A stretch of 8,124 nucleotides of DNA from Spirochaetaceae bacterium (GTDB lineage: Bacteria > Spirochaetota > Spirochaetia > SZUA-6 > Fen-1364). Positions 1-5,890 of this stretch are shown one piece after another. Made by a program: the position numbers and the translations under genes. Position 1 is the first letter of the stretch, and every line of letters starts with the position of its first letter. The notes below the pieces were generated by a model, which was given only the letters and a program-made list of their open reading frames with translations, did no database searches and was not told the DNA's origin. The DNA is taken from positions 1 to 8,124 of the forward strand of contig PMZS01000138.1 of assembly GCA_003170115.1 (NCBI GenBank), given 5' to 3'.

Positions 1-1871
1 GCCACGGCATGCGGTACGCCGAGGATCGGCGGCAGAGGCTCGTAGTCCACTTCCACCATCGCGGCGGCGATCCTGCAGGCGGCGAGCGTTTCCCCGACCA
101 CGAGCGCGACGATCTGCCCATGGAAGAGCACTTCTTCCGATGCGAACAGCGGCTCGTCGTGACGGGCGCTGCCCACGTCGTTGCGCCCCGGAACATCTTC
201 GGCCATCAGGACGGCCGCGATCCCGGGAGCAGAGCGCGCCCGCTCCGCATTCCGCCGCCTGATGCGCGCCCGCGCGTACGGAGAACAGACCGGCCACACC
301 TCCAGCATGGTCCGGCGCTGGGCCGTGTCATCCACGTAGTGGGCGCCTCCCGTGACGTGGCCACGGGCGCTCTCATGATGAAGCGCGCGTGAGGCATCCA
401 CCTCGGGGAAAACCTCCCCGCGCTCGAAGTCCAGAGATCCGTCCTGCGCGATGCTCTGCCCGCCGTCCGCGAACTTTTCCCAGAGGCTCACCACCAGGCC
501 CCGGCGATACGCGGCACTGCCGCGCGCATCGTCGATGGGCTGGAACTCGCCGCGGAGGAGATCCGACACCTGCTCCCGCGCATCTTCGAGACGCCTGCCC
601 TCCAGGGCCGCCTCGGCCGCCCGGGCCCTGCGCGGGGTAACGGCCACTCCGCCGTAGGCCAGCCGGGCGCAGCGGACGATCCCATCCGCATCGATATCGA
701 CGCGGAAGCCGGCCGCCACGATGCTGATGTCCAGCTCCCGGCGCTTGGAGACCTTCAGAAAATTCACCCGCCGCGCGAGTCCCCGCGGCTTTGGCAATCG
801 GGGCAACACGATGTCCATGATGATCTCGCCCGGCTCGAGGGCTGTCTTCCGGTAGCCGAGGAAGAATTCGTCGATGCTGACCGTGCGCTCGCCCTTCAGC
901 GAGGCAAGGACGAGCGAGGCATCGAGGGTGAGCAGGACCGGAGCGCTGTCGCCGATCGGGGACGCGGTGGCGAGGTTTCCGCCCATCGTCGCCCTGTTGC
1001 GGATGCCGCGCGATGCAAATACGCGAAGCATCTTTGCAAGGGACGGGTACTCGGGGGCCACGGTGTCTTCGATGTCGGTCAAGGTCGCGGCCCCGCCGAT
1101 GCGCCAGGCATCCGGTGTTCGAGTGATCGCGGCGAGAGCGGCCACGCCATCCGTGGAAACGAGGACCGGGAAAGCGGTGAACTTTTTTGTGACGTCCACG
1201 CCGATCTCAGTGGCTCCCGCCACCAGGCGCGCGCCGGGGTTTCCGGCCAACGCCTCCAGCAGGCCTTCGAGGGAAGTCGGCCGCAGGAAGCGCCCGCCCT
1301 CAGCCGTGTAGTCCAACTCGGGGAGCGGACCCCGCGGCGTCTTCAGGCGCTCGGCGAAAGGATCGGGAGCCTCCCGGCGCGAATCCCTCTCGACGAGCGC
1401 ATCCAGCGCCGCATCGCGGATGGGCCTGTATCCCGTGCATCGGCAGAGGTTGCCGCTGAGCTGGTCGCTCAGGTCACGGCTGCGGCGGCAGTCGTGGCGG
1501 TACCAGGCCTCGAAGAGAGACATTACGAAACCCGGAGTGCAGTAACCGCACTGCGAGCCGTATTGCTTCACCATGTGGTCCTGCACCGGGTGCAGCGTCC
1601 CCCCCTCCGCCAGGCCTTCGACGGTGACGATCTCCCGGTCGGCGAACATGGGCAGGAGCGCGATGCAGCTGTTGATCGCCCGGTAGGTCGTCTTCCCTGC
1701 GGCGTCGCGTTCGACGAGGGCGACCGTACAGGCACCGCAATCCCCCTCGGCACAGCCCTGCTTGGCCCCGGTGTAACCGTGAGTGCGCAAGTACTCAAGC
1801 AGAGTAGTGTTGGGAGCCAGCTCCTGGATCCATATCCGGCGCCCGTTGATCGTCAGCGAAAAGCAAGTCAT
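1..1871 (-). CDS. xdh: Single-chain xanthine dehydrogenase-family protein (2Fe-2S, FAD and start of molybdopterin domain), 3' end off window
   Basis: Molybdenum hydroxylase of the xanthine dehydrogenase family, which oxidises purines such as hypoxanthine and xanthine. The frame is open from ATG 1871-1869 to the left edge, giving about 623 residues. Residues 1-70 are a plant-type ferredoxin domain with cluster cysteines C40, C45, C48 and C69. The second cluster uses C108, C111, C143 and C145 (motifs QCGYC and NLCRCTGYRP). The FAD domain follows (LVAGATEIG near 220, RNRATMGGNLATASPIGDS near 275-295, then KVSKRRELDIS), ending near W464. After a linker of about 30 residues the molybdopterin domain begins with HESARGHVTGGAHYVDDT near 499, and VDYEPLPPIL lies at the edge. 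Bacterial enzymes usually split XdhA (about 460 residues) from XdhB; here they are fused. The active-site Glu/Arg residues that decide the substrate lie outside the window, so the purine substrate is inferred. No clear Shine-Dalgarno precedes the start, which is chosen by family alignment. Confidence 0.93.
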   Translation of the reverse strand, partial: MTCFSLTINGRRIWIQELAPNTTLLEYLRTHGYTGAKQGCAEGDCGACTVALVERDAAGKTTYRAINSCIALLPMFADREIVTVEGLAEGGTLHPVQDHMVKQYGSQCGYCTPGFVMSLFEAWYRHDCRRSRDLSDQLSGNLCRCTGYRPIRDAALDALVERDSRREAPDPFAERLKTPRGPLPELDYTAEGGRFLRPTSLEGLLEALAGNPGARLVAGATEIGVDVTKKFTAFPVLVSTDGVAALAAITRTPDAWRIGGAATLTDIEDTVAPEYPSLAKMLRVFASRGIRNRATMGGNLATASPIGDSAPVLLTLDASLVLASLKGERTVSIDEFFLGYRKTALEPGEIIMDIVLPRLPKPRGLARRVNFLKVSKRRELDISIVAAGFRVDIDADGIVRCARLAYGGVAVTPRRARAAEAALEGRRLEDAREQVSDLLRGEFQPIDDARGSAAYRRGLVVSLWEKFADGGQSIAQDGSLDFERGEVFPEVDASRALHHESARGHVTGGAHYVDDTAQRRTMLEVWPVCSPYARARIRRRNAERARSAPGIAAVLMAEDVPGRNDVGSARHDEPLFASEEVLFHGQIVALVVGETLAACRIAAAMVEVDYEPLPPILGVPHAV

Positions 1872-1881
1872 ACAGCCCGGG

Positions 1882-1911
1882 ATTTTATTCTTCTGGCCGA
1901 GTGCAAAGCAA
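1882..1911 (-). promoter_or_regulatory. Possible promoter of the xanthine dehydrogenase gene
   Basis: On the minus strand, TTGCTT (1911-1906) is followed after 18 bases by TAAAAT (1887-1882), which resembles a -10 box; the -35 match is poor. A start point about seven bases downstream would fall only a few bases before the ATG at 1871. That would fit the missing Shine-Dalgarno, because the mRNA would be almost leaderless. The call rests on pattern matching only. Confidence 0.25.
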
Positions 1912-1931
1912 GGGCACGGGCCGGCGGTATC

Positions 1932-1959
1932 TTGACCAAATCAGAGAATATGATATATA
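1932..1959 (+). promoter_or_regulatory. Likely sigma-70-type promoter of the ArsR-like regulator
   Basis: TTGACC (1932-1937) and TATATA (1954-1959) are separated by 16 bases, in the most AT-rich part of the 130-bp region between the divergent genes. Transcription would start near 1966, leaving a leader of about 35 bases before the regulator's ATG at 2002. This is the best promoter match in the window. Confidence 0.55.
1940..1954. promoter_or_regulatory. Candidate operator: ATCA-N7-TGAT inverted repeat
   Basis: ATCA (1940-1943) and TGAT (1951-1954) form a short dyad with a 7-base centre, lying between the -35 and -10 boxes of the regulator promoter. ArsR-family dimers often bind imperfect dyads placed like this, so autoregulation is plausible. 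The arms are only 4 bp and could be chance. A second copy near the operon promoter would support it, but that promoter is off the window. Confidence 0.2.
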
Positions 1960-1986
1960 CCAAGTGCAACAGCAGGAAATAGTTAT

Positions 1987-1994
1987 GAGAGGAA
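1987..1994 (+). promoter_or_regulatory. Ribosome binding site of the regulator
   Basis: GAGAGGAA ends seven bases before the ATG at 2002 and supports that start. A second Shine-Dalgarno-like AGGGA (2021-2025) sits six bases before an in-frame ATG at 2032, so a protein ten residues shorter is also possible. Confidence 0.6.
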
Positions 1995-2001
1995 CGACTC
2001 G

Positions 2002-2931
2002 ATGACAGGCGAAAAGAGCAAGGGACGGATCATGATCATCCAGCTTCCCCAGGATTTCAAGGCGCTGAAGGGCCTGGCATCCGAAGTACGGATGAATATT
2101 CTTGAGATACTGCGGAAGGGCGAGAGAAACGTCAATGAGATCAAGGATGAGATGGGGCTTCCCCAATCGACAATCGCCACGAACATCATGTTTCTCGAAG
2201 AGGCGCGGCTCATCGAGACGAGAAACATGAAGGCCGCGAAGGGTACGCAGAAGATCTGCTCGGCCCTGTACGACGAGTTCATCATCCAGTTCTCGGAGCC
2301 GAGCGAAGCCAAGGACGCGATCGAGGTGGAAATGCCCATTGGCCTGTTCATCGAGTACAACGTCTCGCCTCCCTGCGGCATGTGCTCCAAAGAGAAGATC
2401 ATCGGGTTCCTCGACATCCCGGCCTCGTTCCTGGAGCCCGAGCGCGTGAAGGCCGGGCTGCTCTGGTTCGAGAAGGGATACGTGGTCTACCAGTTCCCCA
2501 ACAACGCCCTGTACCAGGAAAAGCCGGTCCGCAGGCTGGAGGTGACCGCCGAGCTGTCTTCCGAAACACCCGGGACAAATCCCCTGTGGCGCTCCGACAT
2601 CACGCTGTGGGTGAACGGGGTCGAGATCGGCACGTGGATCTCCCCGGGGGATTTCGGCGACAAGCGCGGCACGTACACGCCCGAGTGGTGGAAGCTCGAG
2701 GGCTCACAGTACGGTCTGAACAAGGTCTGGAGCGTCACCGACGCCGGGTGCTACATCGACGGCGTGCTCGTCTCAGGCGTCACCATCTCGGACCTGAAGC
2801 TTTCCGAGCACCACTCGGTGAAAGTGAAGATCGGGATCAAGGACGATGCCCAGAACGTCGGCGGAGTGAACATCTTCGGCCGCGGGTTCGGCAATTACGA
2901 TCAGGACATCAAGCTGAGGTTGTACCTCTAG
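2002..2931 (+). CDS. ArsR-like winged-helix regulator with large C-terminal probable ligand-sensing domain
   Basis: Probable DNA-binding regulator of 309 residues. Residues 15-85 form a winged helix-turn-helix: a LASEVRMNILEIL helix, then NVNEIKDEMGLPQSTIATNIMFLEEARLI containing the recognition helix. Simple ArsR repressors are about 100-120 residues, so some 200 residues are extra. That part (about 108-309) is rich in aromatics and glycines, with blocks such as LLWFEKGYVVYQFPN (154-166), WVNGVEIGTWISPGDFG (203-219) and VGGVNIFGRGFGNYDQ (286-301). It looks like a beta-rich domain. From memory, similar proteins of about 300 residues occur near sugar-use genes in Paenibacillus and relatives; the ligand is unknown. 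A CGMC motif (C125, C128) stands out. It lies divergent from the xanthine dehydrogenase gene and convergent with the arabinose operon. By analogy I infer control of the operon in response to a sugar. The alternative start is M11. Confidence 0.88.
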   Translation: MTGEKSKGRIMIIQLPQDFKALKGLASEVRMNILEILRKGERNVNEIKDEMGLPQSTIATNIMFLEEARLIETRNMKAAKGTQKICSALYDEFIIQFSEPSEAKDAIEVEMPIGLFIEYNVSPPCGMCSKEKIIGFLDIPASFLEPERVKAGLLWFEKGYVVYQFPNNALYQEKPVRRLEVTAELSSETPGTNPLWRSDITLWVNGVEIGTWISPGDFGDKRGTYTPEWWKLEGSQYGLNKVWSVTDAGCYIDGVLVSGVTISDLKLSEHHSVKVKIGIKDDAQNVGGVNIFGRGFGNYDQDIKLRLYL

Positions 2932-2933
2932 CT
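2912..2933. terminator. Bulged stem-loop over the shared stop codons of the convergent genes
   Basis: AGCT-GAGGT (2912-2920), loop TGT (2921-2923), then ACCTC-T-AGCT (2924-2933) can pair as a 9-bp stem with a single bulged T at 2929. It overlaps the CTAG (2928-2931) that holds both stop codons. There is no U-run on either side, so it is not a standard intrinsic terminator. It may slow polymerase or protect both 3' ends. Confidence 0.3.
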
Positions 2934-4448
2934 CCGAAGCTTCCCCCGCACGCTGAGCCGGATCACATTCCACGAGAGGGGCGGCAGAGTAGCCTGCAGG
3001 GAATCGCCGTCGAGGCGCGTCGTTTCGATTCGTTTCGGGACAACCGCCCCGGGGGCGTCTTTCGTGTTGGCCGCCTTGGGGTCCTTGTGCACGAGGACGA
3101 TGTGCTCCATGAGCCCCACCTTCTCCCATCCGGCGATCGTTCCGCTCAGCTGCAGCTGATCGGTCATGCCGCGGTTCACGGCGAATATCGTGATTTCCTC
3201 CGCCTGCCGGTTCCATGTCGCGATCGACTCCAGATAGGGGACCTCCCCGTGTGTACGGTTTTCATAGACGGGAGACAGGAGCATGCTTTCAAGGACTTCC
3301 CCGCGGCCGTAGAGGGAGGCGTGGAGGAAGGGATAGAAGATCGTCTGCCGCCATGCCGGCCCCCCGTTCTCCGTCATGATCGGGGCGATCGTGTTTACCA
3401 GCTGGGCGAGGCAGGCGATCCTGACCCGATCGGCGTGCCGCAGAAGCGTGATGAGACAGCACCCGACGACAAGGGCGTCCTCGAAGGTGTACACGTCTTC
3501 CAGCAGTGGCGGGCCCACGGTCCAGGGGGCCATCCCCTCGTCCGCCTGTCGGGAATGAAACCAGACGTTCCACTCGTCGAAGGAAAGGTTCACCTTCCGC
3601 GTGCTGCGCTTCTTCGTCCTGATGAAATCGACGGTGCCGATGATGGTGCGGATGAAACGGTCCATATCAAGGGACTCGCCGAGGAAGGTCGGGAGGTCGT
3701 TCCCGTGGTTCTTGAAGTAGCTGTGCAGGGAGATGAAGTCCACAGTCTCGTAGCAGTGATCGAGGACCGTTGCCTCCCATTGCGGATAGGTGGGCATCTG
3801 GGTGTTCGAGCTTCCGCAGGCGACCAGCTGCAGGCGCGGATCGAACAGCTTCAGCGCCTTGCCCACTTCGGAGGCGAGCCTGCCATATTCATCCGCCGTC
3901 TTGTAGCCTACCTGCCAGGGGCCGTCCATCTCGTTGCCAAGGCACCACACCTTGAAAGAGTGGGGCTCCGGAGTCCCGTGCGACTTCCTCAGGTCGCTCC
4001 AGTACGATCCGCCGGGATGGTTGCAGTACTCCACGAGGTTGCGCGCAGCGTCGATGCCGCGTGTGCCGAGGTTGAGAGCGATCATCGGCTCCGTGCCGGC
4101 CTTCTTCGCCCAGCGCGCGAACTCGTTCAATCCGACCTGGTTGGGCTCCACGGAACGCCAGGCGAGGTCCAGGCGACGCGGCCTCTTCTCCAGGGGCCCG
4201 ACGCTGTCCTCCCAGTTGAAGGCGGACACGAAGTTGCCCCCGGGGTATCGGACGATGGGCACGCGCAGCTCCCGGACGAGCTCCAGCACGTCCGTGCGGA
4301 AGCCGTCCGCGTCACTCTCAGGATGACCGGGCTCGTAGATCCCCCCGTACACGGCACGGCCGAGGTGCTCGATGAACGAGCCGAACAATCGGTCATCGAC
4401 GGTGGCCCTGACGAACTCTTTGTCCAGGGAAATGCGCGCATGCAACAT
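2928..4448 (-). CDS. abfA: GH51 alpha-L-arabinofuranosidase, cytoplasmic
   Basis: Hydrolyses terminal alpha-L-arabinofuranosyl residues from arabinan and arabinoxylan oligosaccharides by a retaining mechanism, releasing arabinose in the cytoplasm. The 506-residue product matches Bacillus-type AbfA (about 500 residues) along its whole length. Visible blocks are FGSFIEHLGRAVYGGIYEP, RYPGGNF, NLGTRGIDAARNLVEYCNHP and CLGNEMDGPWQVG with acid/base E173. The nucleophile E292 lies in SFDEWNVW. HADRVRIACLAQLVN and a C-terminal beta domain ending PLSWNVIRL follow. There is no signal peptide. I chose ATG 4448-4446 because AAGGGAG (4464-4458) lies nine bases upstream and family members begin here; an in-frame ATG at 4484 would overlap the GH43 gene. 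It is the last gene of the operon, 20 bp after the GH43 stop, and its own TAG overlaps the convergent regulator's TAG. All catalytic residues are present, so it should be active. Confidence 0.97.
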   Translation of the reverse strand: MLHARISLDKEFVRATVDDRLFGSFIEHLGRAVYGGIYEPGHPESDADGFRTDVLELVRELRVPIVRYPGGNFVSAFNWEDSVGPLEKRPRRLDLAWRSVEPNQVGLNEFARWAKKAGTEPMIALNLGTRGIDAARNLVEYCNHPGGSYWSDLRKSHGTPEPHSFKVWCLGNEMDGPWQVGYKTADEYGRLASEVGKALKLFDPRLQLVACGSSNTQMPTYPQWEATVLDHCYETVDFISLHSYFKNHGNDLPTFLGESLDMDRFIRTIIGTVDFIRTKKRSTRKVNLSFDEWNVWFHSRQADEGMAPWTVGPPLLEDVYTFEDALVVGCCLITLLRHADRVRIACLAQLVNTIAPIMTENGGPAWRQTIFYPFLHASLYGRGEVLESMLLSPVYENRTHGEVPYLESIATWNRQAEEITIFAVNRGMTDQLQLSGTIAGWEKVGLMEHIVLVHKDPKAANTKDAPGAVVPKRIETTRLDGDSLQATLPPLSWNVIRLSVRGKLRS

Positions 4449-4457
4449 GTTCGATCG

Positions 4458-4464
4458 CTCCCTT
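4458..4464 (-). promoter_or_regulatory. Ribosome binding site deciding the GH51 start
   Basis: AAGGGAG on the minus strand lies in the 20-bp gap between the GH43 stop (4469) and the GH51 ATG (4448), with a nine-base spacer. It favours the shorter 506-residue form over the upstream in-frame ATG at 4484. Confidence 0.65.
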
Positions 4465-4468
4465 CGTC

Positions 4469-5041
4469 TCATCCCGGCGTGCATCCGTCCCTGCGTACCG
4501 GCTGGAACCGGGGTGTCCCGTCCTGGTTCCAGATCACCGCCTCCGCCCGGGCGTGAAAGACGATGATGTCGTCGTTTCCGTCCACCGTGAAGCTGTTGTG
4601 GCCCGGGCCGTAGATCCCTGCTGCTGCGTCAGTCCGCAGCACGGGCAGGCTGCTTTTGACCCATGACGCCGGATCCAGGAGATCCGCGGCGTCGGAAGCC
4701 GTGAGCATGCCCATGCAGCAGCTCTTCTCCCACGAAAACTCGGGCTTGGAGATGCGCACCGCCTTGCCGGCGATCGTCCAGGGGTTGCTCATTGCGGCGG
4801 GCGCGGAGCCCAGCCCCTGGAGTGTCCGGGCGCGACGGATCTCGACCCTGTCGTATTCGGGAACCGAGGCGGTGAAATGGTACCATCCGTCGATGTGACG
4901 GCAGACCCAGGGATCCGCTCGCCGGTGGACGATCGGGTTCTGGTAGCGCGGGGACTCCGCGCCCGCCTCCGTGCCGAGCGCAACCAGGACCGACGCGCAC
5001 AAAAAGAGGCAGACGGCCCGGCCGGAGACGTGATCCGTCAT
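4469..5041 (-). CDS. GH43 family protein with three in-frame internal deletions, probably inactive
   Basis: GH43 enzymes are five-bladed beta-propeller arabinofuranosidases or xylosidases, here usually a little over 300 residues (family size from memory). This frame has 190. Residues 1-28 look like a Sec signal peptide (hydrophobic 9-23, AGA at 26-28). Residues 33-78 match the GH43 N-terminus (YQNPIVHRRADPWV, FTASVPEYDRVEIRRART) with likely general base D43. Residues 83-105 (MSNPWTIAGKAVRISKPEFSWE) belong far downstream in full-length relatives. CMGMLTASDAADLLDPASW (109-127), YGPGHNSFTV (144-153) and WNQDGTPRF (171-179) are later blocks. Sequence is missing near residues 79-83, 105-109 and 166-169. 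The lost parts should hold the SLDAT-type Asp and the NEGP-type general acid Glu. The frame stays open throughout. ATG 5041-5039 overlaps the permease stop as ATGA, with AGGAGG (5056-5051) nine bases upstream. Likely a decaying gene; an assembly artefact or a repurposed secreted fragment remains possible. Confidence 0.8.
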   Translation of the reverse strand: MTDHVSGRAVCLFLCASVLVALGTEAGAESPRYQNPIVHRRADPWVCRHIDGWYHFTASVPEYDRVEIRRARTLQGLGSAPAAMSNPWTIAGKAVRISKPEFSWEKSCCMGMLTASDAADLLDPASWVKSSLPVLRTDAAAGIYGPGHNSFTVDGNDDIIVFHARAEAVIWNQDGTPRFQPVRRDGCTPG

Positions 5042-5889
5042 CCCTTGATGCCTCCTGTCGTGAGGCCGGAAATGAAGAATCTCTGGAAGAAGAAGAAAAC
5101 GATGATGATCGGAACGGAGGCGGCGCAGGACCCGGCGATGAGCATGTCGTAGTTGTTCCCGTAGGGCGTGAGCAGACTGTTCAAGCCGATTGTCAGCGTG
5201 AACATGTTCGAGGTCTGGATGACGATGAGAGGCCAGAGGAAGTTGTTCCAGGTCTGCTGCGCGATCAAGATGGCCATCGCGCCATACGCGGGAATCATCA
5301 GGGGAACGGATATCTTGCGAAAGATTGCATATTCGCTGAGACCGTCGATGCGGCCTGCATCGAAGTAGTCCCTGGGGATTCCCGACGCGTACTGCCTGAA
5401 GAAGAAAATGGCGAACGGTGAGACAATGAAGGGAAGCAGCAGACCGGGAAAGCTGTTCATGGCGTGCAGCGTTGTCATGATCTTGTAGAGCGGGAGGATG
5501 AGGATCTGCAGCGGAACGATCATGATGAGCAGGACCAGTATGGTCAAAGCGTTCTTTCCTTTGAATTGGTAAATCCCGATGCCATACCCGACAAATGACG
5601 AAAACGCGAGGGTGAGGATTGTCTGGGAGCATGCAAGGATGAGGCTGTTCCTGTACCAGACAGGGTACTCTCCACGATGCCCGGTCAGGAGCGCGGCATA
5701 GTTGTTCGTGCTGAAAAAATCGGGGATGATGCTGGAAAAGGTAATCCCATAGCGCATCAGGTCGCGGCCGGGCCGGAAAGACGAGAGGATGAGAGCATAG
5801 ATCGGAAAGAGAAAGAGCACTCCGACGATCGTCAGGATGATGTAGACGCCCAGCTCCGATGTCGTCAGTCGTTTCGTGGGGATGGCCAT
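5038..5889 (-). CDS. ABC sugar transporter permease, MalG/AraQ-like (CUT1)
   Basis: Second inner-membrane subunit of a CUT1 carbohydrate importer, forming the pore with the upstream permease. It has 283 residues and about six membrane segments, at roughly 13-36, 82-104, 114-134, 148-165, 201-222 and 252-272. The cytoplasmic EAA loop that contacts the ATPase is at about 175-200 (YFDAGRIDGLSEYAIFRKISVPL), ending in the usual PL-x-x-P. The start ATG 5889 is one base after the upstream permease stop, with GGGAG seven bases before it. The 3' end carries the Shine-Dalgarno of the GH43 gene and overlaps its start as ATGA, which suggests coupling. Length and motifs are normal. Substrate specificity cannot be read from a permease; arabino-oligosaccharides are inferred from the GH51 neighbour and the binding protein. 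Confidence 0.94.
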   Translation of the reverse strand: MAIPTKRLTTSELGVYIILTIVGVLFLFPIYALILSSFRPGRDLMRYGITFSSIIPDFFSTNNYAALLTGHRGEYPVWYRNSLILACSQTILTLAFSSFVGYGIGIYQFKGKNALTILVLLIMIVPLQILILPLYKIMTTLHAMNSFPGLLLPFIVSPFAIFFFRQYASGIPRDYFDAGRIDGLSEYAIFRKISVPLMIPAYGAMAILIAQQTWNNFLWPLIVIQTSNMFTLTIGLNSLLTPYGNNYDMLIAGSCAASVPIIIVFFFFQRFFISGLTTGGIKG

Positions 5890-5890
5890 T

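Noticed and set aside
874..1311. 145-codon plus-strand frame and other short frames at 1-1980
   Set aside because: All lie antisense or out of frame within the XDH gene, whose FeS and FAD motifs are unambiguous on the minus strand.
1875..1881. CCCGGG-containing GC stretch near the XDH start as a terminator or operator
   Set aside because: Too short for a stable stem, and it lies upstream of the gene, not after one.
2028..2037. GATCATGATC palindrome over the second regulator start
   Set aside because: It is a 10-bp palindrome within coding sequence, formed by ordinary Ile-Met-Ile codons, with no partner site.
2382..4556. 724-codon open frame on the plus strand
   Set aside because: It overlaps the end of the regulator out of frame and runs antisense to the GH51 gene, which has full family motifs. 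Its Arg/Pro/His-rich product shows no domain. Long antisense frames are expected in GC-rich coding DNA.
4469..5632. 387-codon minus-strand frame as a single protein
   Set aside because: Its first half is an out-of-frame reading of the permease gene. Only the part from ATG 5041, with its own Shine-Dalgarno and signal peptide, is GH43.
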